This document shows positions 8,318-17,632 of a DNA stretch of 64,000 bases, in pieces (the stretch's first letter is position 1; every line of letters begins with the position of its first letter). The stretch lies in the NCBI GenBank assembly GCA_934271065.1, contig CAKQQQ010000001.1, positions 310,001 to 374,000 of the forward strand. The letters run 5' to 3'. The notes under the pieces are model-generated. The model was not told where the DNA came from, made no database searches, and worked only from the letters and a program-made list of their open reading frames with translations. The position numbers and the translations under genes are program-made. The DNA is from an uncultured Clostridia bacterium (GTDB lineage Bacteria; Bacillota; Clostridia; Christensenellales; Borkfalkiaceae).

Positions 8318-8362
8318 GTAAACAAGGCTAACGAGATTATATCTTCGTTAAGACTTGCTTAC
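8318..8362 (-). other. Imperfect long hairpin between pnp and uppP
   Basis: Arms GTAAACAAGGCTAACGA and TCGTTAAGACTTGCTTAC pair with a few mismatches around an A/T-rich loop. No T run follows on the minus strand, so it is more likely an RNA processing or leader structure than a terminator. Confidence 0.4.
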
Positions 8363-8397
8363 ACCCCCTTAATTACGGTACGTTATTTACGCCGTGA

Positions 8398-10500
8398 TTA
8401 TGCTTGTTCGATTTTTTCGAGAAGTTTAAGGTCTATACCCTTTTCTCCGATTTTAATCACTTCGACTTTAACTACGTCGCCTATCGCAAGGACTTCGTCA
8501 ACGGTGTTGATTCTCTTTTCGCTCATTTTGGAAATGTGAATCATACCATCTTTACCCGGCGCAAGTTCGCAGAACGCGCCGACTTTCGGAAGAATTCTGA
8601 CAACGGTAGAAATGAACATATCTCCGACTTCGGGATCTCTCGCAATCGCAAGAACCATTGCTTTCGCTTTTTCCGCCATAGAAAGATCTTCGCCGTAGGT
8701 GGCAATGCAAACCTTTCCGTCGTCGTCGATATCGATTTTAACGCCGGTTTCGTCGATAATCTTATTGATAGTCTTACCGCCGCTGCCGATAACGTCTTTA
8801 ATCTTGTCGGTATCGATGTTAAACGAAATAATCTTGGGAGCGTATTTGGAAAGTTCGGGCGCGGGCGCAGGGATACATTCAAGCATTTTGCCGAGAATGA
8901 AATGTCTTCCTTCATTCGCCTGCTTAATCGCTTTACGAAGTATTTCTTCGCTGATGCCCTTAATTTTAATATCCATCTGGATAGCGGTTATACCCTTCGC
9001 GGTACCTGCGACCTTAAAGTCCATATCGCCAAGGAAGTCTTCAAGCCCCTGAATATCCGAAAGTACGGAAATCTTACCGCTGTCAACGTCTTTTATAAGC
9101 CCCATAGCGATTCCCGCAACGGGCGCTTTAATCGGGACGCCGGCGTCCATAAGCGCGAGAGTCGAGCCGCAGACCGACGCCTGAGAAGTAGAGCCGTTGG
9201 AAGAAAGGACTTCGGAAACGAGTCTGATCGCGTACGGGAATTCGTCTTCGGACGGAATAACGGGTTCTAACGCTCTTTCCGCAAGCGCGCCGTGACCGAT
9301 TTCACGTCTGCCGGGGCTTCTTAAAGGCTTTGCTTCGCCGGAAGCGTAACCGGGCATATTGTAGTGATGAATATATCTTTTGTATTCTTCGTTATCGAGC
9401 CCTTCGAGTTTCTGCACTTCCGAGATAGTGCCGAGCGTACACGTCGTCATAACCTGCGTCATACCGCGCGTAAATACGCCGCTGCCGTGAACTCTCGGTA
9501 ACACGCCGTGTTCACACCAGATAGGTCTGATTTCAGTAAGGCTTCTTCCGTCGGGTCTGACGCCGAGATTGGTAATTTTAGCCCTTACCTTTTCTTTGGT
9601 TATATAATACAACGAATCTTTAAGTTCTCTCTGCATCGCGGGGAATATATCTGCGAAATGTTCGAGAACGTCTTTTTCGACTTCGTCTTGTCTCGTTTGT
9701 CTTTCGAAACGATCGAAAGTATCGAGCGCGTAATCGAGTTTTTCGCTCGCGTATTTTCTGACTTCGGCGTCAAGATCTTCCGGAACGTGATAAAGTTCGA
9801 TTTGCTGTTTTTCTTTTCCGCATACGGAAACGATTTCTTCTATGAACGCGCATTGTTTTTTAATCTCTTCGTGACCGAAAAGAATTGCGCCGACCATATC
9901 GTCGTCGGAAAGTTCTTTCGCGCCGGCTTCAACCATCATTATCGCGTCTTTAGTACCCGAAAGGTTCAGAGTAAGCGTACTCTTCGCTTTTTCGGCAACC
10001 GTGGGGTTGATGACGTACTTTCCGTCAACCATACCTACGACAACCGAACCCGTAGGACCTGCCCACGGAATATCGGATATGCTGAGCGCGACGGAAGAAC
10101 CGAACATAGCGAGCGGTTCGGGCGCGATATCGGGATCTACCGAAAGCGCGGTCGCAACCACCGTTACGTCGTTAAAAAGCCCTTTGGGGAAGAGCGGTCT
10201 GATAGGTCTGTCGATAAGTCTGGATACGAGTATCGCCTTATCGCTCGCCCTGCCTTCTCTTTTCTTGAACCCGCCGGGTATTTTACCTACGGAATACATT
10301 TTTTCTTCGTAATCGACGGAGAGCGGGAAAAAGTCCATTCCTTCTCTCGGCGCGGGCGCCATAGTTACGTTTACCATAACCATCGTTTCGCCGCACTTGA
10401 CTACGCAAGAACCGTTTGCTTGTTGAGCGTACTTACCGACGTCTACGGATATTTCTTTGCCGCCTATCGTCGTAGTAAATACTTTGTGATTTTCTAACAT
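8398..10500 (-). CDS. pnp: Polyribonucleotide nucleotidyltransferase (PNPase)
   Basis: A protein of 700 residues: two RNase PH domains (about 1-230 and 310-540), a central helical domain, then KH (about 555-615, DVIGSGGKTINKIIDE) and S1 (about 620-697, GDMFISTVVRILPKVGAFCEL). PNPase degrades RNA 3' to 5' with phosphate and is part of the degradosome. AAAGGAG precedes the ATG. It follows rpsO, the common rpsO-pnp order, but a terminator lies between them. Confidence 0.97.
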   Translation of the reverse strand: MLENHKVFTTTIGGKEISVDVGKYAQQANGSCVVKCGETMVMVNVTMAPAPREGMDFFPLSVDYEEKMYSVGKIPGGFKKREGRASDKAILVSRLIDRPIRPLFPKGLFNDVTVVATALSVDPDIAPEPLAMFGSSVALSISDIPWAGPTGSVVVGMVDGKYVINPTVAEKAKSTLTLNLSGTKDAIMMVEAGAKELSDDDMVGAILFGHEEIKKQCAFIEEIVSVCGKEKQQIELYHVPEDLDAEVRKYASEKLDYALDTFDRFERQTRQDEVEKDVLEHFADIFPAMQRELKDSLYYITKEKVRAKITNLGVRPDGRSLTEIRPIWCEHGVLPRVHGSGVFTRGMTQVMTTCTLGTISEVQKLEGLDNEEYKRYIHHYNMPGYASGEAKPLRSPGRREIGHGALAERALEPVIPSEDEFPYAIRLVSEVLSSNGSTSQASVCGSTLALMDAGVPIKAPVAGIAMGLIKDVDSGKISVLSDIQGLEDFLGDMDFKVAGTAKGITAIQMDIKIKGISEEILRKAIKQANEGRHFILGKMLECIPAPAPELSKYAPKIISFNIDTDKIKDVIGSGGKTINKIIDETGVKIDIDDDGKVCIATYGEDLSMAEKAKAMVLAIARDPEVGDMFISTVVRILPKVGAFCELAPGKDGMIHISKMSEKRINTVDEVLAIGDVVKVEVIKIGEKGIDLKLLEKIEQA

Positions 10501-10661
10501 ACGTTACTCCTTTCTCTGATTTATTGCGCAACGCTTCTTTCGCGCGCTATATAACGACGCCCGAAACGGGCGTATTTCAGCATAATTTAATCATTCGCCG
10601 AACAACGGCAGTCAATCGCTGTTATCGAGTTATCCCCGTGGCTAACGAGAGCAAAAGCAAA

Positions 10662-10689
10662 AGGGGGAGTATAAGCAATACTCCCCTTT
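10662..10689 (-). terminator. rpsO terminator
   Basis: Hairpin GGGGAGTAT / ATACTCCCC with a 5-base loop, followed on the minus strand by CTTTTGCTTTTGC. The tail is broken by GC, so partial read-through into pnp is plausible. Confidence 0.75.
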
Positions 10690-10693
10690 GAAA

Positions 10694-10957
10694 TTACTTA
10701 CGAAGACCTAAACGCGCGATGATATCTCTGTACTTTTCGATGTCGATAGACTTGAGATAATCGAGCATACCCTTTCTGCGACCTACCATTTTAAGCAGAC
10801 CGCGACGGGAGTGTTTGTCGTTTTTGTTGACTTTAAGATGTTCGTTAAGATGATTGATTCTCTCGGTTAAAAGAGCAATCTGAACTTCTGCCGAACCGGT
10901 ATCTCCGTCGTGTCTTTTGTACTCGTTAATAACTTCTGCTTTTCTTTCTTTTTCCAT
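10694..10957 (-). CDS. rpsO: 30S ribosomal protein S15
   Basis: A protein of 87 residues, the standard length. It is recognised by HDGDTGSAEVQIALLTERI and LNEHLKVNKNDKHSRRGLL. S15 binds 16S rRNA helices 20-22 in the central domain. AGGAGGATAAACAAA precedes the ATG at 10957; a longer frame upstream lacks support. The leader of roughly 80 bases is long enough for the S15 autoregulation known in other bacteria, but I could not assign a structure. Confidence 0.97.
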   Translation of the reverse strand: MEKERKAEVINEYKRHDGDTGSAEVQIALLTERINHLNEHLKVNKNDKHSRRGLLKMVGRRKGMLDYLKSIDIEKYRDIIARLGLRK

Positions 10958-11043
10958 TTTGTTTATCCTCCTATATGGAAACATTCGCTTAAAACGTAGC
11001 AATGCGTCGAGTATTCGCAAAACTTCGCAATAAGCACGTTTAT

Positions 11044-11072
11044 ATATTACCATATATAATACAAAATGGCAA
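11044..11072 (-). promoter_or_regulatory. rpsO promoter
   Basis: On the minus strand TTGCCA (11067-11072), 17-base spacer, TAATAT (11044-11049). Confidence 0.7.
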
Positions 11073-11077
11073 ACGAT

Positions 11078-12442
11078 TTATCGATTATTTGAAAACAATT
11101 TATTTTTTTCGTCTATTATCTTGTCGATTTTAGCAACGTACGTCGCTATGTCTTTCGGCGCGCCGTATCTCTCTATCCGTTCGCCGCCGTCGAAAAGTTT
11201 TTTACTTACGGCGTTCGCCCCGCAGGCGACGTTATCCGAAATTTCTTCCATTACGTCGATATTATACGCGCAGATTTTGCCGTTCTTTGCATAACCCGTG
11301 TTTTCAAGATTGCCCGCCATATATTTCTGACGGTAAGTATAATACGGAACGTACCCGTTCGCGAGAAGCGCGTCGGACGCGTAATCGACCATTTTTTCAA
11401 TTTCGCCCGCGCAGAGTCTGTCGTTTTCTTCTTTTAACTTACTCCCCCTTTTTAGGGAAAGCGTATGCACCGTCACGTCTTCCGGCGAAAGCGCGATTGC
11501 TTGGTCGACGCTGTATTTGAAATCTTCGAAAGTCTCTTGCGGCAGCCCCGCGATAAGGTCCGTATTTACGTCGAAACCGTACTTTTTGGTAAGCGCGTAT
11601 TTTTCGCGTATATCGTCCGCCGTATGCTTTCTGCCGATCAATTCCAGCGTTTTATCGTTGAAAGTCTGCGGATTTACGCACACGCGTGTAACCCCGTACT
11701 TTTTCAATAACGACAACACTTCGTCGTCGATACAATCCGGTCTTCCCGCTTCTATCGTAAACTCGCAGTCGGGCGAACCTATCGCCGAAAGAATTTTTTC
11801 AAGCAACGGCAGCGGCAACGATACGGGCGTACCACCGCCGACGTATACCGAGTTAAGGCGATTTATCAATGGTTTCGCCGCGGCAATTTCTTTGCATAAA
11901 GCGTCGACGTATTCGTCAAGCCGTTTCTCTTTTGAAATCAGATTCGATACGAACGAACAATACGAACATCTCGTCGGGCAAAACGGTATGCCCACGAACA
12001 GATCGCTGCCGCCCGCATTCGCCGTATATACGGGCTTTTGACTATCGATGATTTTTTCGACGATATCGAGTTTTTTATCCGAGACGCGCATTTGATTTTT
12101 CATTACGTCCCGCCAGTTTTCGCCTTCGTTATAGGCGAATTTTACAGGTCTGATTCCCGTAAGCGCGCCCCAAGGCAAATCGGTTTTCAGATAATCCGAA
12201 AGGGATAAATACAATGCGAGTTTGGTATATCTCTTCGCATATCGCTTCCGTTCGGTTTCGTCGCGGAATCCGTGAGAATTTTTATATTCGTAAACCTTTT
12301 CGCCGATAGTGATTTTATCGATAAAAAATTCGCCGTTTTCAATATGAATACAATTTACGTCAAGGTCTTCCGCCCCGACGAAAAATTTGGATTCTTCGAT
12401 AAGTTCGGCAAGAAGAGACGGCTGATCGGTATTAAGGCTCAT
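11078..12442 (-). CDS. hemZ: Coproporphyrinogen III oxidase-like radical SAM protein HemZ
   Basis: A protein of 454 residues. An N-terminal region of about 150 residues typical of HemZ (ALTGIRPVKFAY) is followed by a radical SAM core with the cluster motif CPTRCSYCSF and a glycine motif YVGGGTPVSL. Family members are annotated as oxygen-independent coproporphyrinogen dehydrogenases, although several HemN-like proteins are heme chaperones or methyltransferases, and no other heme gene is visible here. It overlaps the preceding MBL gene by 11 bases, in the clostridial relA-MBL-hemZ order. Confidence 0.85.
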   Translation of the reverse strand: MSLNTDQPSLLAELIEESKFFVGAEDLDVNCIHIENGEFFIDKITIGEKVYEYKNSHGFRDETERKRYAKRYTKLALYLSLSDYLKTDLPWGALTGIRPVKFAYNEGENWRDVMKNQMRVSDKKLDIVEKIIDSQKPVYTANAGGSDLFVGIPFCPTRCSYCSFVSNLISKEKRLDEYVDALCKEIAAAKPLINRLNSVYVGGGTPVSLPLPLLEKILSAIGSPDCEFTIEAGRPDCIDDEVLSLLKKYGVTRVCVNPQTFNDKTLELIGRKHTADDIREKYALTKKYGFDVNTDLIAGLPQETFEDFKYSVDQAIALSPEDVTVHTLSLKRGSKLKEENDRLCAGEIEKMVDYASDALLANGYVPYYTYRQKYMAGNLENTGYAKNGKICAYNIDVMEEISDNVACGANAVSKKLFDGGERIERYGAPKDIATYVAKIDKIIDEKNKLFSNNR

Positions 12443-13043
12443 TTACGGGGTTACTCCTTATCTCTTCGCCTATCGTAGTAGGCTCGCCGTGACCGGGATA
12501 TACTTTCGTGCTGCGCGGCAAAGCAAACAGTTTATTATTAATCGATTTTTTTATATCGTCGAAACTACCCGTCGGAAAATCCGTTCTGCCGTAACCGCCG
12601 TAAAATAAAGTATCGCCGGATATGAGAACGTCGCCGAACAAAAAGCAGCAAGAACCGGCGGTGTGTCCGGGTGTAAAAATTACCGAAAATTTTATGCCGC
12701 CTATTTCGTAATCGCCTTCTTTCAAAAATACGTCCGCAACGTAAGGCGTCGTTTTTACGCCGCAGTATTTACCGAGATTTTTCGAGTTTGAAAGAATTTC
12801 GTTGTCGGTTTCGGTAATATAGGTTTTAACCCCGATATTTTGAAATTTATAACCGTCTACGGCGTGATCGAAGTGTCCGTGCGTAAACAGCGCGCCGACT
12901 ATTTTCTCCTTTTGCGGATTGTCTTTCATTATTTCGTCAAACCCCGCGCCAACGTCGATTATAAGTCGATTATCGGTAGTTTCGTCGATAATCGTATAAC
13001 AGTTTACGTCGAGCGGCGGAACGATTTTAGTTAAGATTTTCAT
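12432..13043 (-). CDS. MBL-fold hydrolase, glyoxalase II-like
   Basis: A protein of 203 residues with the metallo-beta-lactamase motif THGHFDHAVDG (HxHxDH), then FTPGHTAGSCCF, GDTLF and a final PGHGEPT. These supply the two-metal site. The family is annotated as hydroxyacylglutathione hydrolase-like; the real substrate is unknown. It sits between relA/spoT and hemZ with overlaps on both sides (4 and 11 bases), a conserved clostridial arrangement. Confidence 0.88.
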   Translation of the reverse strand: MKILTKIVPPLDVNCYTIIDETTDNRLIIDVGAGFDEIMKDNPQKEKIVGALFTHGHFDHAVDGYKFQNIGVKTYITETDNEILSNSKNLGKYCGVKTTPYVADVFLKEGDYEIGGIKFSVIFTPGHTAGSCCFLFGDVLISGDTLFYGGYGRTDFPTGSFDDIKKSINNKLFALPRSTKVYPGHGEPTTIGEEIRSNPVNEP

Positions 13044-15181
13044 TGCGTTACCAGCCTGTAAATATCGTCAACGTCGGGGTTTTGTTTAACCCTTGCGAAT
13101 AACGTGTCGATATCGCTTTTTTTATTAAGTTTAATAGTAAAATCTACTATCGACTGTCTTGTTTTGGGGTCGAGCCTTCCGTTTACGGACGTTATCGTAA
13201 GACCGAGCGCGGTACAGGCGTTCGACACGTCGATAAGTATCGGGGTTTTTTCGCCGCCGATTACTCTGACAGCCACGCTGTAACTACCCGCGTCGCCCGT
13301 CCACTCTGCTTCGAGCAACCTTTCGGGTTCTTCGTGACGCATATTCGGGCAGTCTTTTCTATGAACCATAACGCCGCGCCCGCGCGAAACGAAACCGACT
13401 ATCTCGTCGCCCGGCACGGGATTGCAACAACCCGCAAAACGGACGAGAAGACCGTCCATTCCTTTTACTTTAACGTTACATTCGCCTTCGCGTTTACCCG
13501 ACGCCGATCTTACCTGCGCGGGCGCGATTTGCTTAACTTCCCTTCTGTAAAAGTCGATAAGTTTCAGAAGTACCTGATTGATCGTGACAGCCCCGCAACC
13601 TACCGCGGCGTACATTTCTTCAACCGTCGAAAACGAAAGTCTCTGACTGATTCTTTCAAAGCTTACCGGCGTTAATAAGTCGGAAAAGTTATAACCCCTG
13701 TTTTTAGCCTCGAATTCAAGCATACTTTTACCTTTTTTCTCATTGTCGACCTGCATCGCTTTTTTGAAAAAGGCTTTGATTTTCGCTTTCGCGCCCGACG
13801 ATTTGGCAATCCTTAACCAGTCCCACGACGGACCTTTGGAAAGTTTGGAAGTTATGACTTCTACTACGTCGCCCGTTGAAAGGGTTGAATTCAGCGGCAC
13901 GATTTTACCGTTTACTTTTGCGCCGACGCACTTGTTACCGACTTCGGTATGAATTCTATAAGCAAAATCGATAGGGGTTGCGTCTTTTACAAGGCTTATG
14001 ACTTCGCCTTTCGGCGTAAACACGAGAACTTCGCTGTTATATACGTCGCCTTTAAGACTTTCGATAAATTCGGTGGAGTTGTTAAGTCCGCCCTGCCATT
14101 CCATAACTTCCCTTATCCAGGAAAGTCGTTTGTCGAACGTATCTGAATTTTCTTTGTTTTCTTTATATTTCCAATGCGCCGCTATACCGAATTCGGCGGT
14201 ACGGTTCATCTCTTTCGTTCTGATCTGAATTTCAAAAATCTTGCCGAATTCCGTGACTACCGTCGTATGCAAACTCTGGTACATATTCTCCTTCGGCATT
14301 GCGATATAATCTTTTATGCGCCCGGGAATGGGTTTCCATTTTTTATGAATTTTACCAAGCAACTCGTAACACTCGTCAACCGTGTTCACGATTACCCTTA
14401 CCGCAGTAAGATCGTAAATCTGATCGAGCGTTTTATTTTGCTTTTTCATCTTTTTATAGATGCTGTAAAAATGTTTCGGTCTGCCGAAAACTTCGCCTTC
14501 GACGTTTGATTCTTTAAGAATATCTTTGATTTCGCCGACGACCGATTCTACGAATTCCTGCCGCTCGGTCAGTTTACTGTTGATATTTACCGACAGATAT
14601 TCATAAGCTTCCGGATCGATATATTTTAAGCACAAATCTTCAAGTTCGCATTTAATCTGAGATATACCGAGCCTGCCTGCAAGCGGAGCGTAAATATCGA
14701 GCGTCTCGTGCGCCATACGCAACTGACGTTCTTGCGATAAATAATTAAGCGACCGCATATTATGAAGTCTGTCGGCAAGTTTGATTATTATAACGCGGAT
14801 GTCTTTCGCCATCGATACGAATATCTTTTTGAAATTTTCCGCCTGCTCTTCTTCCCGAGACTTAAACTCAATTTTATCGAGTTTTGTTACGCCTAATACG
14901 AGTTCGAGTATTTCTTCGCCGAATTCTTCTTTGATATCTTTTTCGGATACGGGCGTGTCTTCTATTACGTCGTGCAAAAAAGACGCCGCCACGGTATTAT
15001 AATCCATACCGAGATCGGTAAGGATTTTGGCAACGGCGCAAGGATGCGTAAAATACTCTTCGCCGGAAGCGCGCTTTTGCCCCGCGTGCGCGGATTTGGC
15101 AAAGTAAAACGCCTTTAACACGACTTCGCGTTCTACGCCCGTATACGTTTTTTCAATTTGGCTTAAAATTTCTTCGTACAT
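13040..15181 (-). CDS. relA: Bifunctional (p)ppGpp synthetase/hydrolase
   Basis: A protein of 713 residues with the long-RSH plan. The N-terminal HD hydrolase domain (about 45-150) includes HPCAVAKIL, FLHDVIEDT and KLADRLHNMRSL. The synthetase domain (about 230-345) has GRPKHFYSIYKKMKK and YQSLHTTV. A TGS domain (about 390-450, VFTPKGEVISL), a Cys-rich helical part (about 580) and a C-terminal ACT domain (about 640-713) follow. It makes and degrades the stringent-response alarmone. The HD motif looks intact, so both activities are expected. Confidence 0.95.
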   Translation of the reverse strand: MYEEILSQIEKTYTGVEREVVLKAFYFAKSAHAGQKRASGEEYFTHPCAVAKILTDLGMDYNTVAASFLHDVIEDTPVSEKDIKEEFGEEILELVLGVTKLDKIEFKSREEEQAENFKKIFVSMAKDIRVIIIKLADRLHNMRSLNYLSQERQLRMAHETLDIYAPLAGRLGISQIKCELEDLCLKYIDPEAYEYLSVNINSKLTERQEFVESVVGEIKDILKESNVEGEVFGRPKHFYSIYKKMKKQNKTLDQIYDLTAVRVIVNTVDECYELLGKIHKKWKPIPGRIKDYIAMPKENMYQSLHTTVVTEFGKIFEIQIRTKEMNRTAEFGIAAHWKYKENKENSDTFDKRLSWIREVMEWQGGLNNSTEFIESLKGDVYNSEVLVFTPKGEVISLVKDATPIDFAYRIHTEVGNKCVGAKVNGKIVPLNSTLSTGDVVEVITSKLSKGPSWDWLRIAKSSGAKAKIKAFFKKAMQVDNEKKGKSMLEFEAKNRGYNFSDLLTPVSFERISQRLSFSTVEEMYAAVGCGAVTINQVLLKLIDFYRREVKQIAPAQVRSASGKREGECNVKVKGMDGLLVRFAGCCNPVPGDEIVGFVSRGRGVMVHRKDCPNMRHEEPERLLEAEWTGDAGSYSVAVRVIGGEKTPILIDVSNACTALGLTITSVNGRLDPKTRQSIVDFTIKLNKKSDIDTLFARVKQNPDVDDIYRLVTQ

Positions 15182-15277
15182 AATTAACCCGTTTTATACG
15201 CCCGAAAAACGACGACGAAAAACGAAAAGACACGCTATATCGATTTTTCGGATCAATCGTTATTTTTCGGCGTAAAA

Positions 15278-17575
15278 TTATTGAGCGTCGATTATTTTTG
15301 ATACTTCGCGATAAACTTTGGAATCGTTCAGGTCTTTTCCCTTACCGTCCGTCGCGGAAAAGAGACCGCCCGCAATTATTATCAGCCCGAGTTCGTAAAA
15401 AACTTTAACGGCGAAACAAACCTGTTTCAGACTATACTTTTCGCCTAAATATTTTTTAGCGTCGATTACAGACGCGAATTTTCTTTGCGATCGCTTCAAT
15501 GCAAGATAGATTTCGCCAAGCGTTTTCCTGTCGCAAGATACGCCTTCGCAGTCCAGTCCGTTACGTTCGGTATTGACGTAAACCTTCGCCGTAGGCGCGC
15601 AAACGGTAACCCTTAACGGCTTATCTAAATAAACTATACGCTCGTATAGAGCGGTTATCTCTTTGTCGGGCGCAAAGCAAACGGTAGACAGGTTGCCTTT
15701 TTTACAAGTGGTAAAAACGGTTTTGTCAAATTCCGATAATTCGGACGAGAATTTTTCGGCGGTCTTTAACGAGTTGATTATAAACAGCGTTCCGAATATT
15801 TCTTCCTTTGCCCGAGCGATAAGTTTTTCGGCGTCGTTATCGGTAATGTCTTCGTATTCGCAGTCTTTAATATCTATCGAATCGAGTTGTTTAGAGAACG
15901 CCGCATAATCGGTAATATCGTCATAGTCGGCGACGGTTAATACTGAGCGAACGTACCCTTTTGCGTATTTTTTTCCGTTAAAAACCGATGACGACGGCTC
16001 GAATAGAATTGCCTTTTTTACGGGAGAATTAAGCGTTTTCATTGCGTCGTACCCGTTAAAAAACAAATAATCGAAATTTGCGGTCTTAAACGAAACGTGC
16101 GGCGAGCCGTATTTTAGCGGCGTTGCGTAAGCGGCGCGTACGTATTCGACGAAAATCGGTTTTGGATTATCCGTTCCGCACGGCTCTAACAAATTTAACT
16201 CGTCGACGAATTTGGTCGTAAGCGGTTTATCGACTATTTCGTCTACGACGACGTCCGAGACCATATCCGACACTTTACAGCGCGTTGATACGTATTCGTT
16301 CAGAGAATTTTCTAAATTCAAAAAATTATCTTCGGTTATCGTTACGCCCGCTGCCTGCGCGTGTCCGCCGAAATTCTCTATAAATTCCGACGCGTATTTT
16401 AACGCTTCGTATACGTTTACGGAATTAACCGAACGCGCGCTTCCGTGCCACATTCCGTCCTGCTCGGTAAAAAGTATCGTCGGTTTGCCCGTTTCTTCCG
16501 CAAGCCGAGCGGCAACTATACCCACGAGCCCCGTGTTCCAATTTTTATCGTGTAAAACGTTCACTTTGAGAAGCGGCGATTTATCTGCGAGTTTTGCTTT
16601 CGCGCTTCTGTATAAATCGTCGCAATCGCCCTGACGATGAGCGTTATATTTTGCGAGTTCTTCGACGAGAGAATCGATTTCCGCGTCGTCGTCGGACATA
16701 AAGGCGGATAACGCCGACGAAGCGTCGCCCATTCTGCCTGCGGCGTTTATTCTCGGCGCAACCGAAAACGCAAGCGCCGAAGCGTTTATTTCCTTTACTT
16801 TTGCAGAAGATAAAATCGCCTTTATCGCATATGAACAGTCGCCTTTTTTAATCGCGTTTATACCGGCTTTTACTATAACTCTGTTCTCTCCCGTAAGCGG
16901 CATATTGTCGGCAATCGTTGCCAACGCCGCGAGATCGAGATATTTATACGCTCTGTCGCCGTAAAGAGCGCGTAGAAGATTGAACGCAACGCCCGCGCCG
17001 CATAAGCCGTTAAACCCGTATTCGTCGTTGAATTTACAGTTTACGGTAATACAATCGGGCAACGCGTCGGGAATTTCGTGATGATCCGTTACTATAACGT
17101 CTACGCCGAGATCTTTAAGATACTCAACCTGCTCGGCGGCGCTTATACCGCAGTCGACGGTTATCAATAAATCCGGACAATAGTTTTCGATAGCGAGTTC
17201 AATCACTTCTTCGGATAAGCCGTAACCGTTAGCGCGTTCCGGTATAACTGCATAAGCGTTTACGCCGCCGTCTCTCAACCCTTTCGTAAGCAATGTTGCG
17301 GCGCAGATTCCGTCCACGTCGTAATCGCCGTAAACGACGACCGTTTCGTCGGGAGAAACCGCCTTTATCCGCTCGACCGCCTGCGTCATACCGCGCATCA
17401 GGAACGGATCTGATAAATCGTCAAGCGACGGATATAAAAATTCTTTGGCTTCTTGAACCGATTTTATTCCGCGACCGTATAAAATCGTCGCAAAACGCTC
17501 GGACAAACCGAATTTTCGCGCAAGTTCTTTGATTAAGTTTTCATCGCCGTGTTCGGCTTGTCTTTCGATTATCAT
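15278..17575 (-). CDS. recJ: Single-stranded-DNA-specific exonuclease RecJ
   Basis: About 765 residues. DHH-family motifs are clear: YGDYDVDGICAATLL, TVDCGISA, VTDHHEIPD, and the DHHA1 motif FGGHAQAAGVTI near residue 400. A C-terminal extension (from about 560) is normal for Firmicute RecJ. It degrades ssDNA 5' to 3' in recombination and repair. I chose the ATG at 17575; an in-frame TTG five codons earlier lies in the T tail of the secF terminator. No clear Shine-Dalgarno site is visible for either. Confidence 0.93.
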   Translation of the reverse strand: MIIERQAEHGDENLIKELARKFGLSERFATILYGRGIKSVQEAKEFLYPSLDDLSDPFLMRGMTQAVERIKAVSPDETVVVYGDYDVDGICAATLLTKGLRDGGVNAYAVIPERANGYGLSEEVIELAIENYCPDLLITVDCGISAAEQVEYLKDLGVDVIVTDHHEIPDALPDCITVNCKFNDEYGFNGLCGAGVAFNLLRALYGDRAYKYLDLAALATIADNMPLTGENRVIVKAGINAIKKGDCSYAIKAILSSAKVKEINASALAFSVAPRINAAGRMGDASSALSAFMSDDDAEIDSLVEELAKYNAHRQGDCDDLYRSAKAKLADKSPLLKVNVLHDKNWNTGLVGIVAARLAEETGKPTILFTEQDGMWHGSARSVNSVNVYEALKYASEFIENFGGHAQAAGVTITEDNFLNLENSLNEYVSTRCKVSDMVSDVVVDEIVDKPLTTKFVDELNLLEPCGTDNPKPIFVEYVRAAYATPLKYGSPHVSFKTANFDYLFFNGYDAMKTLNSPVKKAILFEPSSSVFNGKKYAKGYVRSVLTVADYDDITDYAAFSKQLDSIDIKDCEYEDITDNDAEKLIARAKEEIFGTLFIINSLKTAEKFSSELSEFDKTVFTTCKKGNLSTVCFAPDKEITALYERIVYLDKPLRVTVCAPTAKVYVNTERNGLDCEGVSCDRKTLGEIYLALKRSQRKFASVIDAKKYLGEKYSLKQVCFAVKVFYELGLIIIAGGLFSATDGKGKDLNDSKVYREVSKIIDAQ

Positions 17576-17585
17576 TCTTCGTGAA

Positions 17586-17618
17586 AGCAAAAAGCGAACG
17601 GAAAATTCCGCCCGCTTT
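17586..17618 (-). terminator. secF terminator, abutting the recJ start
   Basis: Hairpin AAGCG-GG-CGGAA / TTCCG-TT-CGCTT on the minus strand, followed by TTTTTG. The recJ ATG follows the tail by about 12 bases. Confidence 0.75.
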
Positions 17619-17632
17619 GAAAAATAATTATT